Below are positions 35,446-44,217 of a stretch of 64,000 nucleotides of DNA, one piece after another. Source of the stretch: Prevotella sp. (GTDB lineage Bacteria > Bacteroidota > Bacteroidia > Bacteroidales > Bacteroidaceae). Under the pieces are notes generated by a model. It made no database searches and was not told where the DNA came from. It saw only the letters and a program-made list of their open reading frames with translations. The position numbers and the translations under genes are program-made. The stretch is from positions 39,454-103,453 of the forward strand of contig JAFUST010000083.1 of assembly GCA_017467535.1 (NCBI GenBank), in the 5' to 3' direction. Positions within the stretch are counted from its first letter, which is position 1. The number at the start of each line of letters is the position of its first letter.

Positions 35446-35497
35446 CAATACTAATATTCTATTGAAGTCTGTAATTTGTCAATACTTAGCAACGATG

Positions 35498-37300
35498 CTA
35501 AGAATCTTTCTTCGCTACATACTTTTTACCTTTCTTTATCAGAAGTCCTTTATCGCCTTTCTTGGCCCGCTGGCCGCTGGCATGATAAATGGAGTGCTCG
35601 TTTGAATCATCTCTGTTCACGTCGCCAATGACAGTTGGTGAGGGGTCTTTGGCAATATGCTCATAATCGATACTGATTGTGGCCCCTTGGGTATCCGTCA
35701 TATCATGGAGGGCTAAATAGAAACTTCCCGTCTCTTCTGCATGGCAGCCAGACCAATCCGTTGAAATTGCTCCGGAAACACTGAAAAGTTCATTACCAGA
35801 TGGTGAGAATAACTGCATGGTGGCTTCACGATCAAGTTTAAACCTTAGACTGTCGCCACTTGCTGCCACCACCTTATACCATTTCATCTTGCCTTCCTCT
35901 GGCTTGGCAGTCGTTTCGCGTACCCCAGACTTCAACAATGTAATGTCTGTAATTTCCTGTCGTACTCTTTCATCCACATACTGGCTTGTAGTATCAACAA
36001 AGCACCCAGTTGCATCATAGAATCGGATATGGAAGTCATTCTTGGCATATACTACAGGTTGGTTGTTTTCTACACAGAACTGGAAAAGAGATGTACGCAG
36101 AGGTAGGCTTTCCACTGGCAACAATGTTATCAGCGAGAACGGGTTTTGCCGTTCTGGCAGTTTCACCTTGGTAGCCAGACTGTCAGCCTGGTCGTTCTGC
36201 CAATACCAGTACTCGGCGATGCCATTGCCGCCCAAAGGTGTCTTCACGAAAAATTGCGACTGAGTATTGGTTGTTACGCCTTTTCCGTTAGACAGCACGT
36301 AGGCTATGCGGTGCAGCCCATCAGAGAGTGTTGATACATCGAGGTCGAAGTGAAATGTTCCGTCAGCCAGTTGACCGGCCTCCATAAACGACTCTACACC
36401 ATCGATGGCATAGACGCACTTCATCTGAGTGAACTCATCGGGAGTGGTCTCACGTACAAACAGAGCCTGATAGGCCGAGGTTGCCACACCACTGGGGGTG
36501 ACCACCTGCACATACATACGATGCAGTCCCTGCGGCAGCGATGATACGTCAAACTGCCAGTTAACTATTCCGCCATTTGCTGACACACGCTCCTGTTTGT
36601 AAAGTTGATCGTCAATGATACAAAGGCATGTCAGATAGTCTACGCCTATCACCTGCGGAATCTTGATAAACGGGCGTGCAACGGGCACTGAAGCCCTGCC
36701 ACCAGGGCCATCTATCTGAGTATGGAGCACGTGATAGCCATCGGCTAGATGAGTGACTTCGAGTACGATGGTTTCGCCAATGTTGTCACCGCTCAGCGTA
36801 GAGACAGTGTCATTGTCAAACCAGCAATGCCAGCGGTTCTTTGTTGGCATATTTACCTTATAGAAATGGCGACTGAAAGTAGTCGAGGGAGTTCCGTCTT
36901 CGCTGGTCACCATCAGGCGCAGGGTATGAAAGCCCTCCGGAAGTACGGCTACATCAACATCTATCGCACTCTGGAACTGTTGCGTGGTGACTGCCGAGGA
37001 GTCGTCATCGTCAAACCAATAGCGAGTTTTTGAAGCGCTCTGGGTGGGCAACTTCATGAAATAGCGGGTGATGGGTGAACTGTAGTTACCCCCCTTGTCG
37101 CATACTTGCAAGTGGATGGCATGCAGCGACTCGTCCAGCCCACTCAGGTCGGCCTTCACCTTCCATGACCCCGATTCGGAACTGCCCGAACGCAGTGTGC
37201 TGCGGTCGTTGTCGAACCAGTAGTCATAGTCGTAGCCCGTCTGGCCCCGCGCTGCTATATGCAGGCAGAAGGCCATTAGTATAAATATGTATCTTCGCAT
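35498..37300 (-). CDS. Secreted protein with repeated WFDND-type domains
   Basis: The ATG at 37300 gives a signal peptide (MRRYIFILMAFCLHIAARG). The 600-residue product contains about five repeats of some 65-80 residues. The first three open with YWFDND, YWFDDDD and CWFDND, and most close with 'L.DGLH.(I/L)....V...G..S'. No catalytic motif is seen, so an adhesive or binding scaffold is likely. The C-terminus (HASGQRAKKGDKGLLIKKG) resembles the sorting tails of other secreted proteins here. The gene follows a beta-helix protein gene by 40 nt, in one unit. Confidence 0.7.
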   Translation of the reverse strand: MRRYIFILMAFCLHIAARGQTGYDYDYWFDNDRSTLRSGSSESGSWKVKADLSGLDESLHAIHLQVCDKGGNYSSPITRYFMKLPTQSASKTRYWFDDDDSSAVTTQQFQSAIDVDVAVLPEGFHTLRLMVTSEDGTPSTTFSRHFYKVNMPTKNRWHCWFDNDTVSTLSGDNIGETIVLEVTHLADGYHVLHTQIDGPGGRASVPVARPFIKIPQVIGVDYLTCLCIIDDQLYKQERVSANGGIVNWQFDVSSLPQGLHRMYVQVVTPSGVATSAYQALFVRETTPDEFTQMKCVYAIDGVESFMEAGQLADGTFHFDLDVSTLSDGLHRIAYVLSNGKGVTTNTQSQFFVKTPLGGNGIAEYWYWQNDQADSLATKVKLPERQNPFSLITLLPVESLPLRTSLFQFCVENNQPVVYAKNDFHIRFYDATGCFVDTTSQYVDERVRQEITDITLLKSGVRETTAKPEEGKMKWYKVVAASGDSLRFKLDREATMQLFSPSGNELFSVSGAISTDWSGCHAEETGSFYLALHDMTDTQGATISIDYEHIAKDPSPTVIGDVNRDDSNEHSIYHASGQRAKKGDKGLLIKKGKKYVAKKDS

Positions 37301-37340
37301 AATTGTCAATTTTCGGTTGTCAATTGCCAATTATCTCTTT

Positions 37341-38339
37341 TTACTCTGCTCCGTTCACCGTGATGTCAACACTCAGTTTGCCGTCAGCAGTCGACTTAGC
37401 GGCCACATTACACTTCGTAATCTGCGGATTGCTGGGAGTAGAGTCAAAGGGCATATTGCCGCCATAGATACCCACCTGTGTGCCGTCGATGCCCAAGAGG
37501 GTCGTGCTTGCTTCGTCAGTCAGTTCGAATGTCTCACTGTCGTTGTAGGTTGTGCCTGTCAGCGTCTTGAACACCTCTGCATATTTTTTAAGAGAATTGG
37601 TCGTGTTCGGGATATTGTTAAACATGCCAGAATTCCCAATGCCAATACAATAATATGTGGCACAATTGGAAAGGATTGAACTTGACGGAAATAGAAGTAC
37701 GCAATTTTTGTATGATGACGATTTAATAGCATCTGCTATGTCCCTGAATATCACACAATTTTGAAAATCGAAATTACTGCTGGTACCATTATGGCAGTCA
37801 GGCCTCCAAATGACACAATTAACGCAACTTGCACTACTATTATCGCCAAGATAAAATTGGGAAGATATTCTGCAATGAATGAATGTGGCATTCTTTAGTT
37901 CACCGGTACCACTACCAGGATATGTGATTTTGTTTAGTCTGTCTTTGATAAAGGTTGCATTTGTCAATGTGCCTTTATATGTAATCGTATGATTACTATA
38001 TATCCCCTCTATCGTCAGTCGACCTGTTGATTCTTCAGGGATGTTGATGGAGAAATCGCCAGTGATGACGGTAGGCTCAATCAAAAGTTCTTTGTTCACC
38101 TCCATGCCGGCACCATGAATAGTGACAGCCTTGGTGATGTCTACCGAAAGAAAACTGCCGCTCGACAGCGTGATGACGTCACCGTCGGCAGCGGCACTGT
38201 GAGCCTCGCGCAGTGCTGTGGCTCCATAGTAGGTGGTGATGTCGCCCTCGTGGCTAAGGGTGGCAAGCATCGAACTCTGTGAATAGGTTGCTGTAGCGGC
38301 CATGATGGTGGCTACGATTGAGAGAAATAATCTTTTCAT
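37341..38339 (-). CDS. Secreted protein with parallel beta-helix-like region
   Basis: The ATG at 38339 gives a typical signal peptide (MKRLFLSIVATIMAATA, cleavage near TYS-Q) that a longer frame would disrupt. The 332-residue product runs through short periodic strands (ITLSSGSFLSVDITKAVTIHG; LKNATFIHCRISSQFYLG; CVNCVIWRPDC; FQNCVIFRDIA), the pattern of a right-handed beta-helix with a Cys/Asn ladder. Polysaccharide binding or cleavage is possible but no active site is evident. It has a structured leader of about 250 nt and is followed by the WFDND gene. Confidence 0.65.
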   Translation of the reverse strand: MKRLFLSIVATIMAATATYSQSSMLATLSHEGDITTYYGATALREAHSAAADGDVITLSSGSFLSVDITKAVTIHGAGMEVNKELLIEPTVITGDFSINIPEESTGRLTIEGIYSNHTITYKGTLTNATFIKDRLNKITYPGSGTGELKNATFIHCRISSQFYLGDNSSASCVNCVIWRPDCHNGTSSNFDFQNCVIFRDIADAIKSSSYKNCVLLFPSSSILSNCATYYCIGIGNSGMFNNIPNTTNSLKKYAEVFKTLTGTTYNDSETFELTDEASTTLLGIDGTQVGIYGGNMPFDSTPSNPQITKCNVAAKSTADGKLSVDITVNGAE

Positions 38340-38591
38340 ACGTGTTACATTTTTATTTGTTAATACTAAAGTTGTTCCTCGCCCCGTGGAAGCCTGCACC
38401 AACTATAAGAAAAGCGCAGGTATTCACCATACGCGACTCAGGTTTGGAACTTACCTATACCTCCTATGATGAAACCTGCGCTATAAAGCACAAGCCCCAT
38501 TAGAGGTATTATTGCTCGTTCACTTTTCCGAGGTTCCAATTCGAGTCGCGATTGAGCAAATAAAAATGTGTGTGCATCACAATGCACGGCT
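38340..38591 (-). promoter_or_regulatory. Structured 5' leader of the beta-helix/WFDND unit
   Basis: On the minus strand GCGACTCgaaTTGGAAC pairs with GTTCCAAaccTGAGTCGC, and AGCGCAGGT with ACCTGCGCT. The two helices interleave: each half of one lies on opposite sides of a half of the other, so they form either a pseudoknot or alternative folds. That arrangement is typical of regulatory RNA. No known riboswitch class was recognised. Confidence 0.55.
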
Positions 38592-38623
38592 ACAAAGATA
38601 AGAAGAAAAATCGGAACTGCAAA
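38592..38623 (-). promoter_or_regulatory. Promoter of the beta-helix/WFDND unit
   Basis: On the minus strand TTTG (38620-38623) and TATCTTTGT (38592-38600) are spaced by 19 nt. Confidence 0.7.
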
Positions 38624-38721
38624 ATAAATTCAGAAAAATCTTGGACAGTACCGGAAAATTATCCTATTTCACATAGGGGTGGTTATTTAGTTTGTTTTCT
38701 AGATCAACCAACGATTTTTGC

Positions 38722-38751
38722 CCAAATGTGGGTGTTTTGACCCAGATTTGG
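38722..38751. repeat. Hairpin upstream of the AAA ATPase gene
   Basis: CCAAATGTGGGT (38722-38733) pairs with ACCCAGATTTGG (38740-38751) with one mismatch. Two direct repeats TTTTGGATAAT follow at 38794 and 38808, just before the promoter, and could be a protein binding site. Confidence 0.55.
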
Positions 38752-38820
38752 ACGAAAATGTGTACACATCTTAATTTAAGTTAGTTTTATCCATTTTGGA
38801 TAATCTTTTTTGGATAATTG

Positions 38821-38853
38821 TTTGGAGATGTGAAGATAAAGACGTATCTTTGC
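38821..38853 (+). promoter_or_regulatory. Promoter of the AAA ATPase gene
   Basis: TTTG (38821-38824) and TATCTTTGC (38845-38853) are spaced by 20 nt. The ATG at 38869 is about 8 nt from the expected start point, so the mRNA is nearly leaderless. Confidence 0.75.
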
Positions 38854-38868
38854 ATCGTCTAAAGATTT

Positions 38869-39987
38869 ATGTGTATGATAGAAAATCCATTCATCACCTA
38901 TGGCTATGAGTCGGCGGAATACTTTTGCGACCGTAAGTCTGAAACAAGAGAGTTGACTTCCTTGCTCACCAATGGCAATCATACGGCACTGATTTCTCCC
39001 CGTCGTATGGGAAAGACGGGTCTGATTCATCATTGTTTTGCACAGCAGGCAATGCAGGATGATTACTATACTTTCTTGATTGACATTTATGCAACGAAGA
39101 ACCTGCAGGACATGGTCTACCGCATCGGACAGTCTATTGTGAATAGGCTGAAGCCACGTGGACAGGCTGTCGTAGACACGTTCCTGCGCTTTGTCACGTC
39201 TTTGCGTACAGGCATCTCCTTCGACGGTCAGGGCAATGCCAGTTGGAACATCGGGCTCGGGGATATTAAGTCACCGGATTTTACGTTGGAAGAGATTTTC
39301 AACTACCTGAAGTCTGCAGACCGTAAGTGTATTGTTGCCATCGACGAATTCCAGGCCATTGCTGATTACCCGGAACAGAATGTGGAGGAACTGATGCGCA
39401 CGCACGTGCAGGATTGCCGGAATGCCGTGTTCGTCTTTTCCGGGTCTCAGAAGAGCATGATGAGCGAGATGTTCTCATCGCCTGCCCGCCCATTCTATCA
39501 GAGCGTCTCGCTGATGTTTCTGAAACCTGTGCCCCTGTCGGAATATGAACAGTTTGCCAAAAGGCATTTTGAGTATGCAGGGAAAACAATAGCCAGCGGG
39601 GTGGTGCGTGCTATCTATGAGCGCTATGATGGAACAACATGGTATTTGCAGAAAGTGTTGAACCAATTGTTTGCCAACAACGATAGTGTTATCGTCGGTG
39701 ATGTGGAAAAGGCCGTAAATCAGATTATCAATCAGAATGAAGAGGCCTATAAAGACATTCTCTACCAACTGACAGCCCGCCAGCGTGATCTGCTGGTGGC
39801 TGTCAGCCGTGAAGGAAAAGCCCGCCAAATAACTGGTATGCAGTTCGTCAAGAATCATCACCTGTCCTCAGCCAGTAGCGTCCAGAAGTCTGCACAGGCT
39901 CTCTTGGAGAAGCAACTGCTGACCCACCAGCACGGAGTCTACGAGGTCTACGACAAGTTCCTGTCAGAATGGCTTGCACGGACCTGA
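38869..39987 (+). CDS. AAA-type ATPase of the STAND/archaeal-ATPase group
   Basis: The 372-residue protein has the Walker A variant SPRRMGKTGLIHH (about 46-58), Walker B KCIVAIDEFQA (about 148) and a C-terminal winged-helix-like part (QRDLLVAVSREGKARQITG). 'NPFITYGYESAEYFCDRKSE' at the start is the usual opening of this group, found widely in Bacteroidales, often in accessory DNA. Roles in defence or toxin control have been suggested for relatives but nothing here fixes the function. It is monocistronic with its own promoter. A start at 38875 is possible. Confidence 0.85.
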   Translation: MCMIENPFITYGYESAEYFCDRKSETRELTSLLTNGNHTALISPRRMGKTGLIHHCFAQQAMQDDYYTFLIDIYATKNLQDMVYRIGQSIVNRLKPRGQAVVDTFLRFVTSLRTGISFDGQGNASWNIGLGDIKSPDFTLEEIFNYLKSADRKCIVAIDEFQAIADYPEQNVEELMRTHVQDCRNAVFVFSGSQKSMMSEMFSSPARPFYQSVSLMFLKPVPLSEYEQFAKRHFEYAGKTIASGVVRAIYERYDGTTWYLQKVLNQLFANNDSVIVGDVEKAVNQIINQNEEAYKDILYQLTARQRDLLVAVSREGKARQITGMQFVKNHHLSSASSVQKSAQALLEKQLLTHQHGVYEVYDKFLSEWLART

Positions 39988-40095
39988 ATGCTTACTCAAT
40001 GGTTATCCACAGCGTCTTGTCGCGCTCTTACTCCCTTTTTCGCCCCAAGGAGTACCCTACACCCCAAAAGTACACTCCCTGCCGCCCTTTGAATC

Positions 40096-40174
40096 AGTGT
40101 GTGCAACCCATCTGCACAGTGTGTGCAACGCCTTGAAACAAAGTGTGCAACGCCTTGAAACAAACTGTTTCAAA
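40096..40174. repeat. 22-bp-period array (AGTGTGTGCAAC...) ending in a hairpin
   Basis: Units start at 40096, 40118 and 40140, exactly 22 bp apart; the second and third share GTGTGCAACGCCTTGAAAC, while the first has a different second half. A final unit closes a hairpin TTGAAAC/GTTTCAA around AAACT (40155-40173). The layout is that of the arrays at 4892 and 22886 with an unrelated unit sequence. Confidence 0.8.
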
Positions 40175-40210
40175 GCCCCATGTCACGGTAGTGAGCCCTC
40201 CGAAAAAGTC

Positions 40211-40270
40211 ATTTGCCATCTGCCACCACGTAACTGCCTGATTATCAGTCAAAGGTTGCAGATGGCAAAT
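40211..40270. terminator. Long-loop hairpin between the convergent ATPase and GH28 genes
   Basis: ATTTGCCATCTGC (40211-40223) pairs perfectly with GCAGATGGCAAAT (40258-40270). AAAA follows on the plus strand and GACTTTTTC flanks the other side, which suits termination on the minus strand. Confidence 0.55.
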
Positions 40271-40295
40271 AAAACGCCATTCAAATGATGAATGT

Positions 40296-41714
40296 TTACT
40301 TCGCCTTGTTCGAAATCAGCCGCACGTCGGTGAGATGCAACCGTGCGGTTTTTTCGTCTATCTGCCGTTCCACCTTATTATAGATGATGGTGGTGTTGCT
40401 GATGTCGATGTCGTGCACGCAGTTGAGGCCGCTGATGCCGCTGGCCTTGATGGCAGTGGCGCAGCCGTGGCAGACCACGTTGGTGATGTGGATGTCGCTG
40501 AAGTCCGGTGCCCAGCGACGCTGCTCCTCGGTGAAGGTGGGCGTCTTGCCGTCATCACCGGCGGCACGGTTTACGTAGTCGCACTGGAAGATGATGGCCT
40601 CGTCCTTGATGTCGGTCATCATGATGTCGCTCACGAAGAGTTGCTTCGTCTGTCCGCCGCGGCCCAGTCCGCTCTTGAAGCGCAGGCCCACGTCGGTGCC
40701 GATGAAGCGGTTGTGGCGCACCACCATGCGCTCCACGCCGCTGGCCGTCTCGCTGCCCAGCACGAAGCCGCCGTGGGCATGCAGCACGGTGTTGTCCTGG
40801 ATGACGATGTCGCGGCAGCCGCTGATGCGCGGTGCCTTCTGCGGCAGTCCGCTCTTCATGCAGAGGCCGTCGTCGCCCACGCTGACCGTCGAGTTGACGA
40901 TGAGGGCGCGGTGGCAGTCGGAGAGGTCGATGCCGTCGCCGTTCTGTACGTTCCATTCGGAGAGGACGGTGACGCCGTCGATGATGACGTTCTCACAGTA
41001 GCAGGGATGGAGGTGGAAGCGGGGCGAGTTCATGATGGTGACGCCCTCTACCAGCACGTTGCGGCAGTCGGTCAGCCGGATCAGGTCGTTGCGCATGCCC
41101 TCCTGCTTCTGCGGCGTGTCGGCAATGTCGGGGTAGCCGTTGTTCATCTGCCAGGGGTACCACAGGTCGCCCTTCTCGGTCACCTGCCCGCCCATGGCCT
41201 GATACTGGTTCCACTCGGCGTCGCTGTTCTTCCCCCGTTTCACGGGGCGCCACTGCTGGCCGTTGCCGTTGAGCACGCCCTCGCCGGTGATGGCGATGTT
41301 GGTGCGCTTCGAGGCACGGATGCAGGGATAGACGCGCTTGGCGTTAGGAGCCTTGTCCAGGAAGAGACGCTTGTCGGGAGAAAAGAGCACGATGGCGTTC
41401 TTCTCCAGATGCAGGTCGATGTTGTCCTTCAGCATGATGGGCCCCGTCAGCCATACGCCCTCGGGCACCACCAGTCGGCCGCCGCCCAATTTTGACAGTC
41501 GCGAGATGCCCTTCTCGAAGGCCTCCGTGCAGAGTGTCATGCCGTCGCCCACGGCCCCGCAGTCGGTCAGCATCACCTGGTTGGCAGGAATCACAACGGC
41601 CTCCACGCGCTTCACCTCCACGGGCAGGTTCTGGTAGTACTTCCCATAGTCGGCTGCTGCCACTGCCAGCACAGTCATCAGCAAACAGCCCATTGTCCAT
41701 AGTCTTTTCGTCAT
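40296..41714 (-). CDS. GH28 family polygalacturonase-type glycoside hydrolase
   Basis: The 472-residue protein has a signal peptide (MTKRLWTMGCLLMTVLAVAAA) and a right-handed beta-helix with GH28 active-site segments: QNGDGIDLSDC (about 255), VGDDGLCMKSG (about 280) and the later HAHGGFVLGSE and RFKSGLG. Three Asp residues in these motifs do acid/base catalysis on galacturonan. It would act in the periplasm or at the surface on pectin. No SusC/D pair or other pectinase lies in the window, although a GH43 remnant does. Confidence 0.92.
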   Translation of the reverse strand: MTKRLWTMGCLLMTVLAVAAADYGKYYQNLPVEVKRVEAVVIPANQVMLTDCGAVGDGMTLCTEAFEKGISRLSKLGGGRLVVPEGVWLTGPIMLKDNIDLHLEKNAIVLFSPDKRLFLDKAPNAKRVYPCIRASKRTNIAITGEGVLNGNGQQWRPVKRGKNSDAEWNQYQAMGGQVTEKGDLWYPWQMNNGYPDIADTPQKQEGMRNDLIRLTDCRNVLVEGVTIMNSPRFHLHPCYCENVIIDGVTVLSEWNVQNGDGIDLSDCHRALIVNSTVSVGDDGLCMKSGLPQKAPRISGCRDIVIQDNTVLHAHGGFVLGSETASGVERMVVRHNRFIGTDVGLRFKSGLGRGGQTKQLFVSDIMMTDIKDEAIIFQCDYVNRAAGDDGKTPTFTEEQRRWAPDFSDIHITNVVCHGCATAIKASGISGLNCVHDIDISNTTIIYNKVERQIDEKTARLHLTDVRLISNKAK

Positions 41715-41766
41715 AGTCTTGCTCTCCTTTTATTGGTTGTTTATCTAAGTTATGTCTTTCAGGAAT

Positions 41767-42486
41767 CTACAATCTGATTCTGCGCCAGATCCATCGCGGG
41801 ATTCTTCGCCAGACGGCTGTCAGGATGCGGTATTTCCAGTCGATGACGCGAATGTGCTTGTGGTGGTTGATGGCACAGACAATTTCCTTTGCCACCTTCT
41901 CCGGCCGTAGCATCATGGGATATCTATAGTCGCCGCTCAGCAGGGCCGTGTCCACGAAGCCTGGTCGGATGTCGGTAAAGCGGATGTCCAGCCCGCGGGC
42001 TCGGGCTAGTTGCTCCAGTGCCTGCAGATATACGTTCTGCATGGCCTTCGTGGCAGAATAAGACGGCGCGGGGCCAAGCCCCTTCGTGCCCGCTATCGAC
42101 GTGATGGCAGCAATGTGTCCGCAGCCCTGCTTGGCAAAGTATCGGTAAGCCTCGCCGACCATCCGCGTAAAGCCCACTCCGTTCGTCTGTAGCGTTGCCA
42201 GTTCTATATCCTCTGCCAGTTCACGGTTCTGCTTGCCGATGCCGGAGGCATAGAAGAACAAATCCATGCCGCCCAACTGGCCGATAAGCCGCTGCAGACC
42301 GTCGGTCGCGTCGTCAGTCGTCACGTCGATTCGTTCCAACGCAGCCGCTCCGATGCTCTGCAGCAGTTCCACCCGTCTGGCAGCAACGCCGACCGTCCAG
42401 CCCTGCTCCATCAGCATCTTTGCCACTTCAAGTCCGATGCCCGACGAGGCACCCACCACGATGGCTTTCTTTCCCTGTTGTCTCAT
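41767..42486 (-). CDS. short-chain dehydrogenase/reductase
   Basis: The 239-residue protein has the NAD(P)-binding VGASSGIGLEVAKML, the structural segment MDLFFYASGIGKQN in place of NNAG, Ser in AAITSIAG and the catalytic SYSATKAM (Tyr-x-x-x-Lys). The C-terminus is strongly basic and aromatic (WRRIPRWIWRRIRL), which may associate with the membrane. The substrate is unknown. It is 25 nt downstream of the acetyltransferase gene, the last of a ddh-acetyltransferase-SDR unit. Confidence 0.88.
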   Translation of the reverse strand: MRQQGKKAIVVGASSGIGLEVAKMLMEQGWTVGVAARRVELLQSIGAAALERIDVTTDDATDGLQRLIGQLGGMDLFFYASGIGKQNRELAEDIELATLQTNGVGFTRMVGEAYRYFAKQGCGHIAAITSIAGTKGLGPAPSYSATKAMQNVYLQALEQLARARGLDIRFTDIRPGFVDTALLSGDYRYPMMLRPEKVAKEIVCAINHHKHIRVIDWKYRILTAVWRRIPRWIWRRIRL

Positions 42487-42511
42487 ATCGCTACAAAGAT
42501 TCTTATTCCTC

Positions 42512-43084
42512 TTATTGCTGAAAGCCGGGCAACCGCTTGATGACCTGACAGGGGTTGCCGACGGCGACCGTGCCAGAGGGGATGTCCTTCACGACCACGG
42601 AGCCGGCACCGATGGTGACATTGTCGCCGATGGTGACGCCGGGGAGGATGGTGGTGCTGCCGCCAATCCACACGTTGTTGCCTATGGTGACGGGGCGCGC
42701 CCATTCCTGGCGGGTGTTGCGCTCCGTGGGGTCGGTGCTGTGGCAGGCGGTGTAGATGCTCACGTTGGGCCCGATGAAGCAGTCGTCGCCGATGGTGACG
42801 AGGGCTTCATCGAGCACGGTGAAGTTGAAGTTGGCAAAGAAGCGGCGGCCCAGGCGGATGTGCTTGCCGTAATCGCAGAAAAAGGGCTGATTGATGAAAA
42901 ATTCATCATCAGCCACATGGCCCAGCAAGTCCTTCAGCAATGCCTTCCGTTCGGCAAAGGCTGACGGCTTCAGTGCGTTGTATTCGTGAATAGTGTCCTT
43001 GACCGCATTCAGTTCCCTGATTAGGTCGGGGGCGATGGCAGAGTAGACTTCGCCTGCCAGCATTTTTTCTTTCTCGGTCCTCAT
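42512..43084 (-). CDS. maa: maltose/galactoside O-acetyltransferase-like protein (left-handed beta-helix)
   Basis: The 190-residue protein has the Maa N-terminal domain (EKMLAGEVYSAIAPDL) and hexapeptide repeats ending in WIGGSTTILPGVTIGDNVTIG, GAGSVVVKDIPSGTVAVGNPC, the standard LacA/Maa acetyltransferase layout, with the catalytic His in YTACHSTD. It acetylates sugars with acetyl-CoA; the true substrate is unknown. Its ATGA overlaps the ddh stop by 4 bp. Confidence 0.9.
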   Translation of the reverse strand: MRTEKEKMLAGEVYSAIAPDLIRELNAVKDTIHEYNALKPSAFAERKALLKDLLGHVADDEFFINQPFFCDYGKHIRLGRRFFANFNFTVLDEALVTIGDDCFIGPNVSIYTACHSTDPTERNTRQEWARPVTIGNNVWIGGSTTILPGVTIGDNVTIGAGSVVVKDIPSGTVAVGNPCQVIKRLPGFQQ

Positions 43085-43980
43085 ACCAGATGGCTGATGA
43101 GGTCTTCGCGGTCGCCGGGCAGCATATCGATGACGGGAATCTCGACCATCGTGTAGCAGCCGGGCTGCAGGCGCATGGAGGCACGGGCCACGTTGACCAG
43201 CACCTGACCAGTGAGGGCGGGGTTGTTGATCGACATGTTGAACTCCAGACGCTGGTTCTGGGTCTTGCCGCTGACACCCTTGCGCACCAGATTGACGCCG
43301 TGGCCCATGTCGCGCACGTCGTCGACGCTCTCCACCTGGAACACGTGAGTCTCATCGCTGGCGAAGTAGGGGTCGGCCTTGATGGCTGCCGTCACCTCCT
43401 CCAGTTTGGCGCCGTCCTCCAGTTCCACATAGACCATGCGGCGATGGATGCCCTCGCCGAGGGGGATGGTCATCGAGAGGGCGTTCTTGACGCCGGCCTT
43501 AGAGCGCACGCAGACGCTGTGGCCCATCGACATGCCCGGGCCGAAGTTGGTGTAGGAGAGGCCCTTGGGAGCAAGGCTCTGCATGAGGGTGCGCACGATG
43601 CTGTCGGAACCCGGATCCCAGCCGGCGGCGATGACGCTGACGGTGCCCGTCTGCTTGTTCAGTTCCATCAGGTTGCGGCGGTAGTCGCGAATCATGGTAT
43701 GGATGTCGAACGAGTCGACGGTATTGATGCCCAGGGGCAGTATCTGCTTGGCATATTCTTCGCAAGAGCGGGTGGGGGTGGCAAGGATGGCCACGTCTAC
43801 GTTGCTCAGTTCGCGGATGTCCTTCACTACTTCGTACTGTGCCAGTTCGGCGGGCTTGTTCTCGGCACCCTGGCGGCGCACGATGCCTGCCACCTCGAAG
43901 TCGGGAGCGGTCTCGAGTGCCTGGAGTGCATACTTTCCGATGTTGCCGTAACCAACGACGGCTGCTCTGATCTTTTTCAT
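43081..43980 (-). CDS. ddh: meso-diaminopimelate dehydrogenase
   Basis: The 299-residue enzyme reductively aminates tetrahydrodipicolinate to meso-DAP with NADPH, a one-step route to lysine and peptidoglycan. Motifs: AAVVGYGNIGKYAL (nucleotide binding), ATPTRSCEEYA, AGWDPGSDSIVR, NFGPGMSMGHSV and THVFQVESVDDV. It works downstream of asd, also in this window. Its leader contains a REPIN-like element (43990-44109). Confidence 0.95.
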   Translation of the reverse strand: MKKIRAAVVGYGNIGKYALQALETAPDFEVAGIVRRQGAENKPAELAQYEVVKDIRELSNVDVAILATPTRSCEEYAKQILPLGINTVDSFDIHTMIRDYRRNLMELNKQTGTVSVIAAGWDPGSDSIVRTLMQSLAPKGLSYTNFGPGMSMGHSVCVRSKAGVKNALSMTIPLGEGIHRRMVYVELEDGAKLEEVTAAIKADPYFASDETHVFQVESVDDVRDMGHGVNLVRKGVSGKTQNQRLEFNMSINNPALTGQVLVNVARASMRLQPGCYTMVEIPVIDMLPGDREDLISHLV

Positions 43981-43989
43981 AATCTTAAT

Positions 43990-44109
43990 GCCCCCTAAGT
44001 GAGGGGGATGAGGGTCTGAACAAGCGAATCAGACAATTGCTTAAAATGTTTGTGTTAGCCATAAGGGCCTGCGCCTGTTCAGACCCCCATCCCCCTAACT
44101 TAGGGGGCT
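43990..44109. repeat. REPIN-like inverted element in the ddh leader
   Basis: The ends CCCCCTAAGTGAGGGGG and CCCCCTAACTTAGGGGG flank GGGTCTGAACAAG and CTGTTCAGACCC, about 45 nt apart. Unlike the copies at 28122 and 61800 it does not overlap coding sequence; it sits between the ddh promoter and its ATG, so the leader RNA would fold into this structure. Confidence 0.9.
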
Positions 44110-44117
44110 TATCGGTT

Positions 44118-44149
44118 GCAAAATTACATTTTTTTGCTGACATGACAAA
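44118..44149 (-). promoter_or_regulatory. Promoter of ddh
   Basis: On the minus strand TTTG (44146-44149) and TAATTTTGC (44118-44126) are spaced by 19 nt. Confidence 0.75.
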
Positions 44150-44217
44150 CATTTATGCAATAAAAAGTGAGGTGGAAGCGTTAATTCAATTGTATATATA
44201 CATAAAAGGACTACATA

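Noticed and set aside
39974-40288. 104-residue open frame over the 22-bp array
   Set aside because: The translation is just the array and hairpin read through; it has no start context and Pro/Cys-rich random composition.
40335-41495. 386-residue open frame on the plus strand opposite the GH28 gene
   Set aside because: High GC suppresses stops in antisense. The sequence is Val/Ala/His-rich with no motifs, while the minus strand has clear GH28 motifs.
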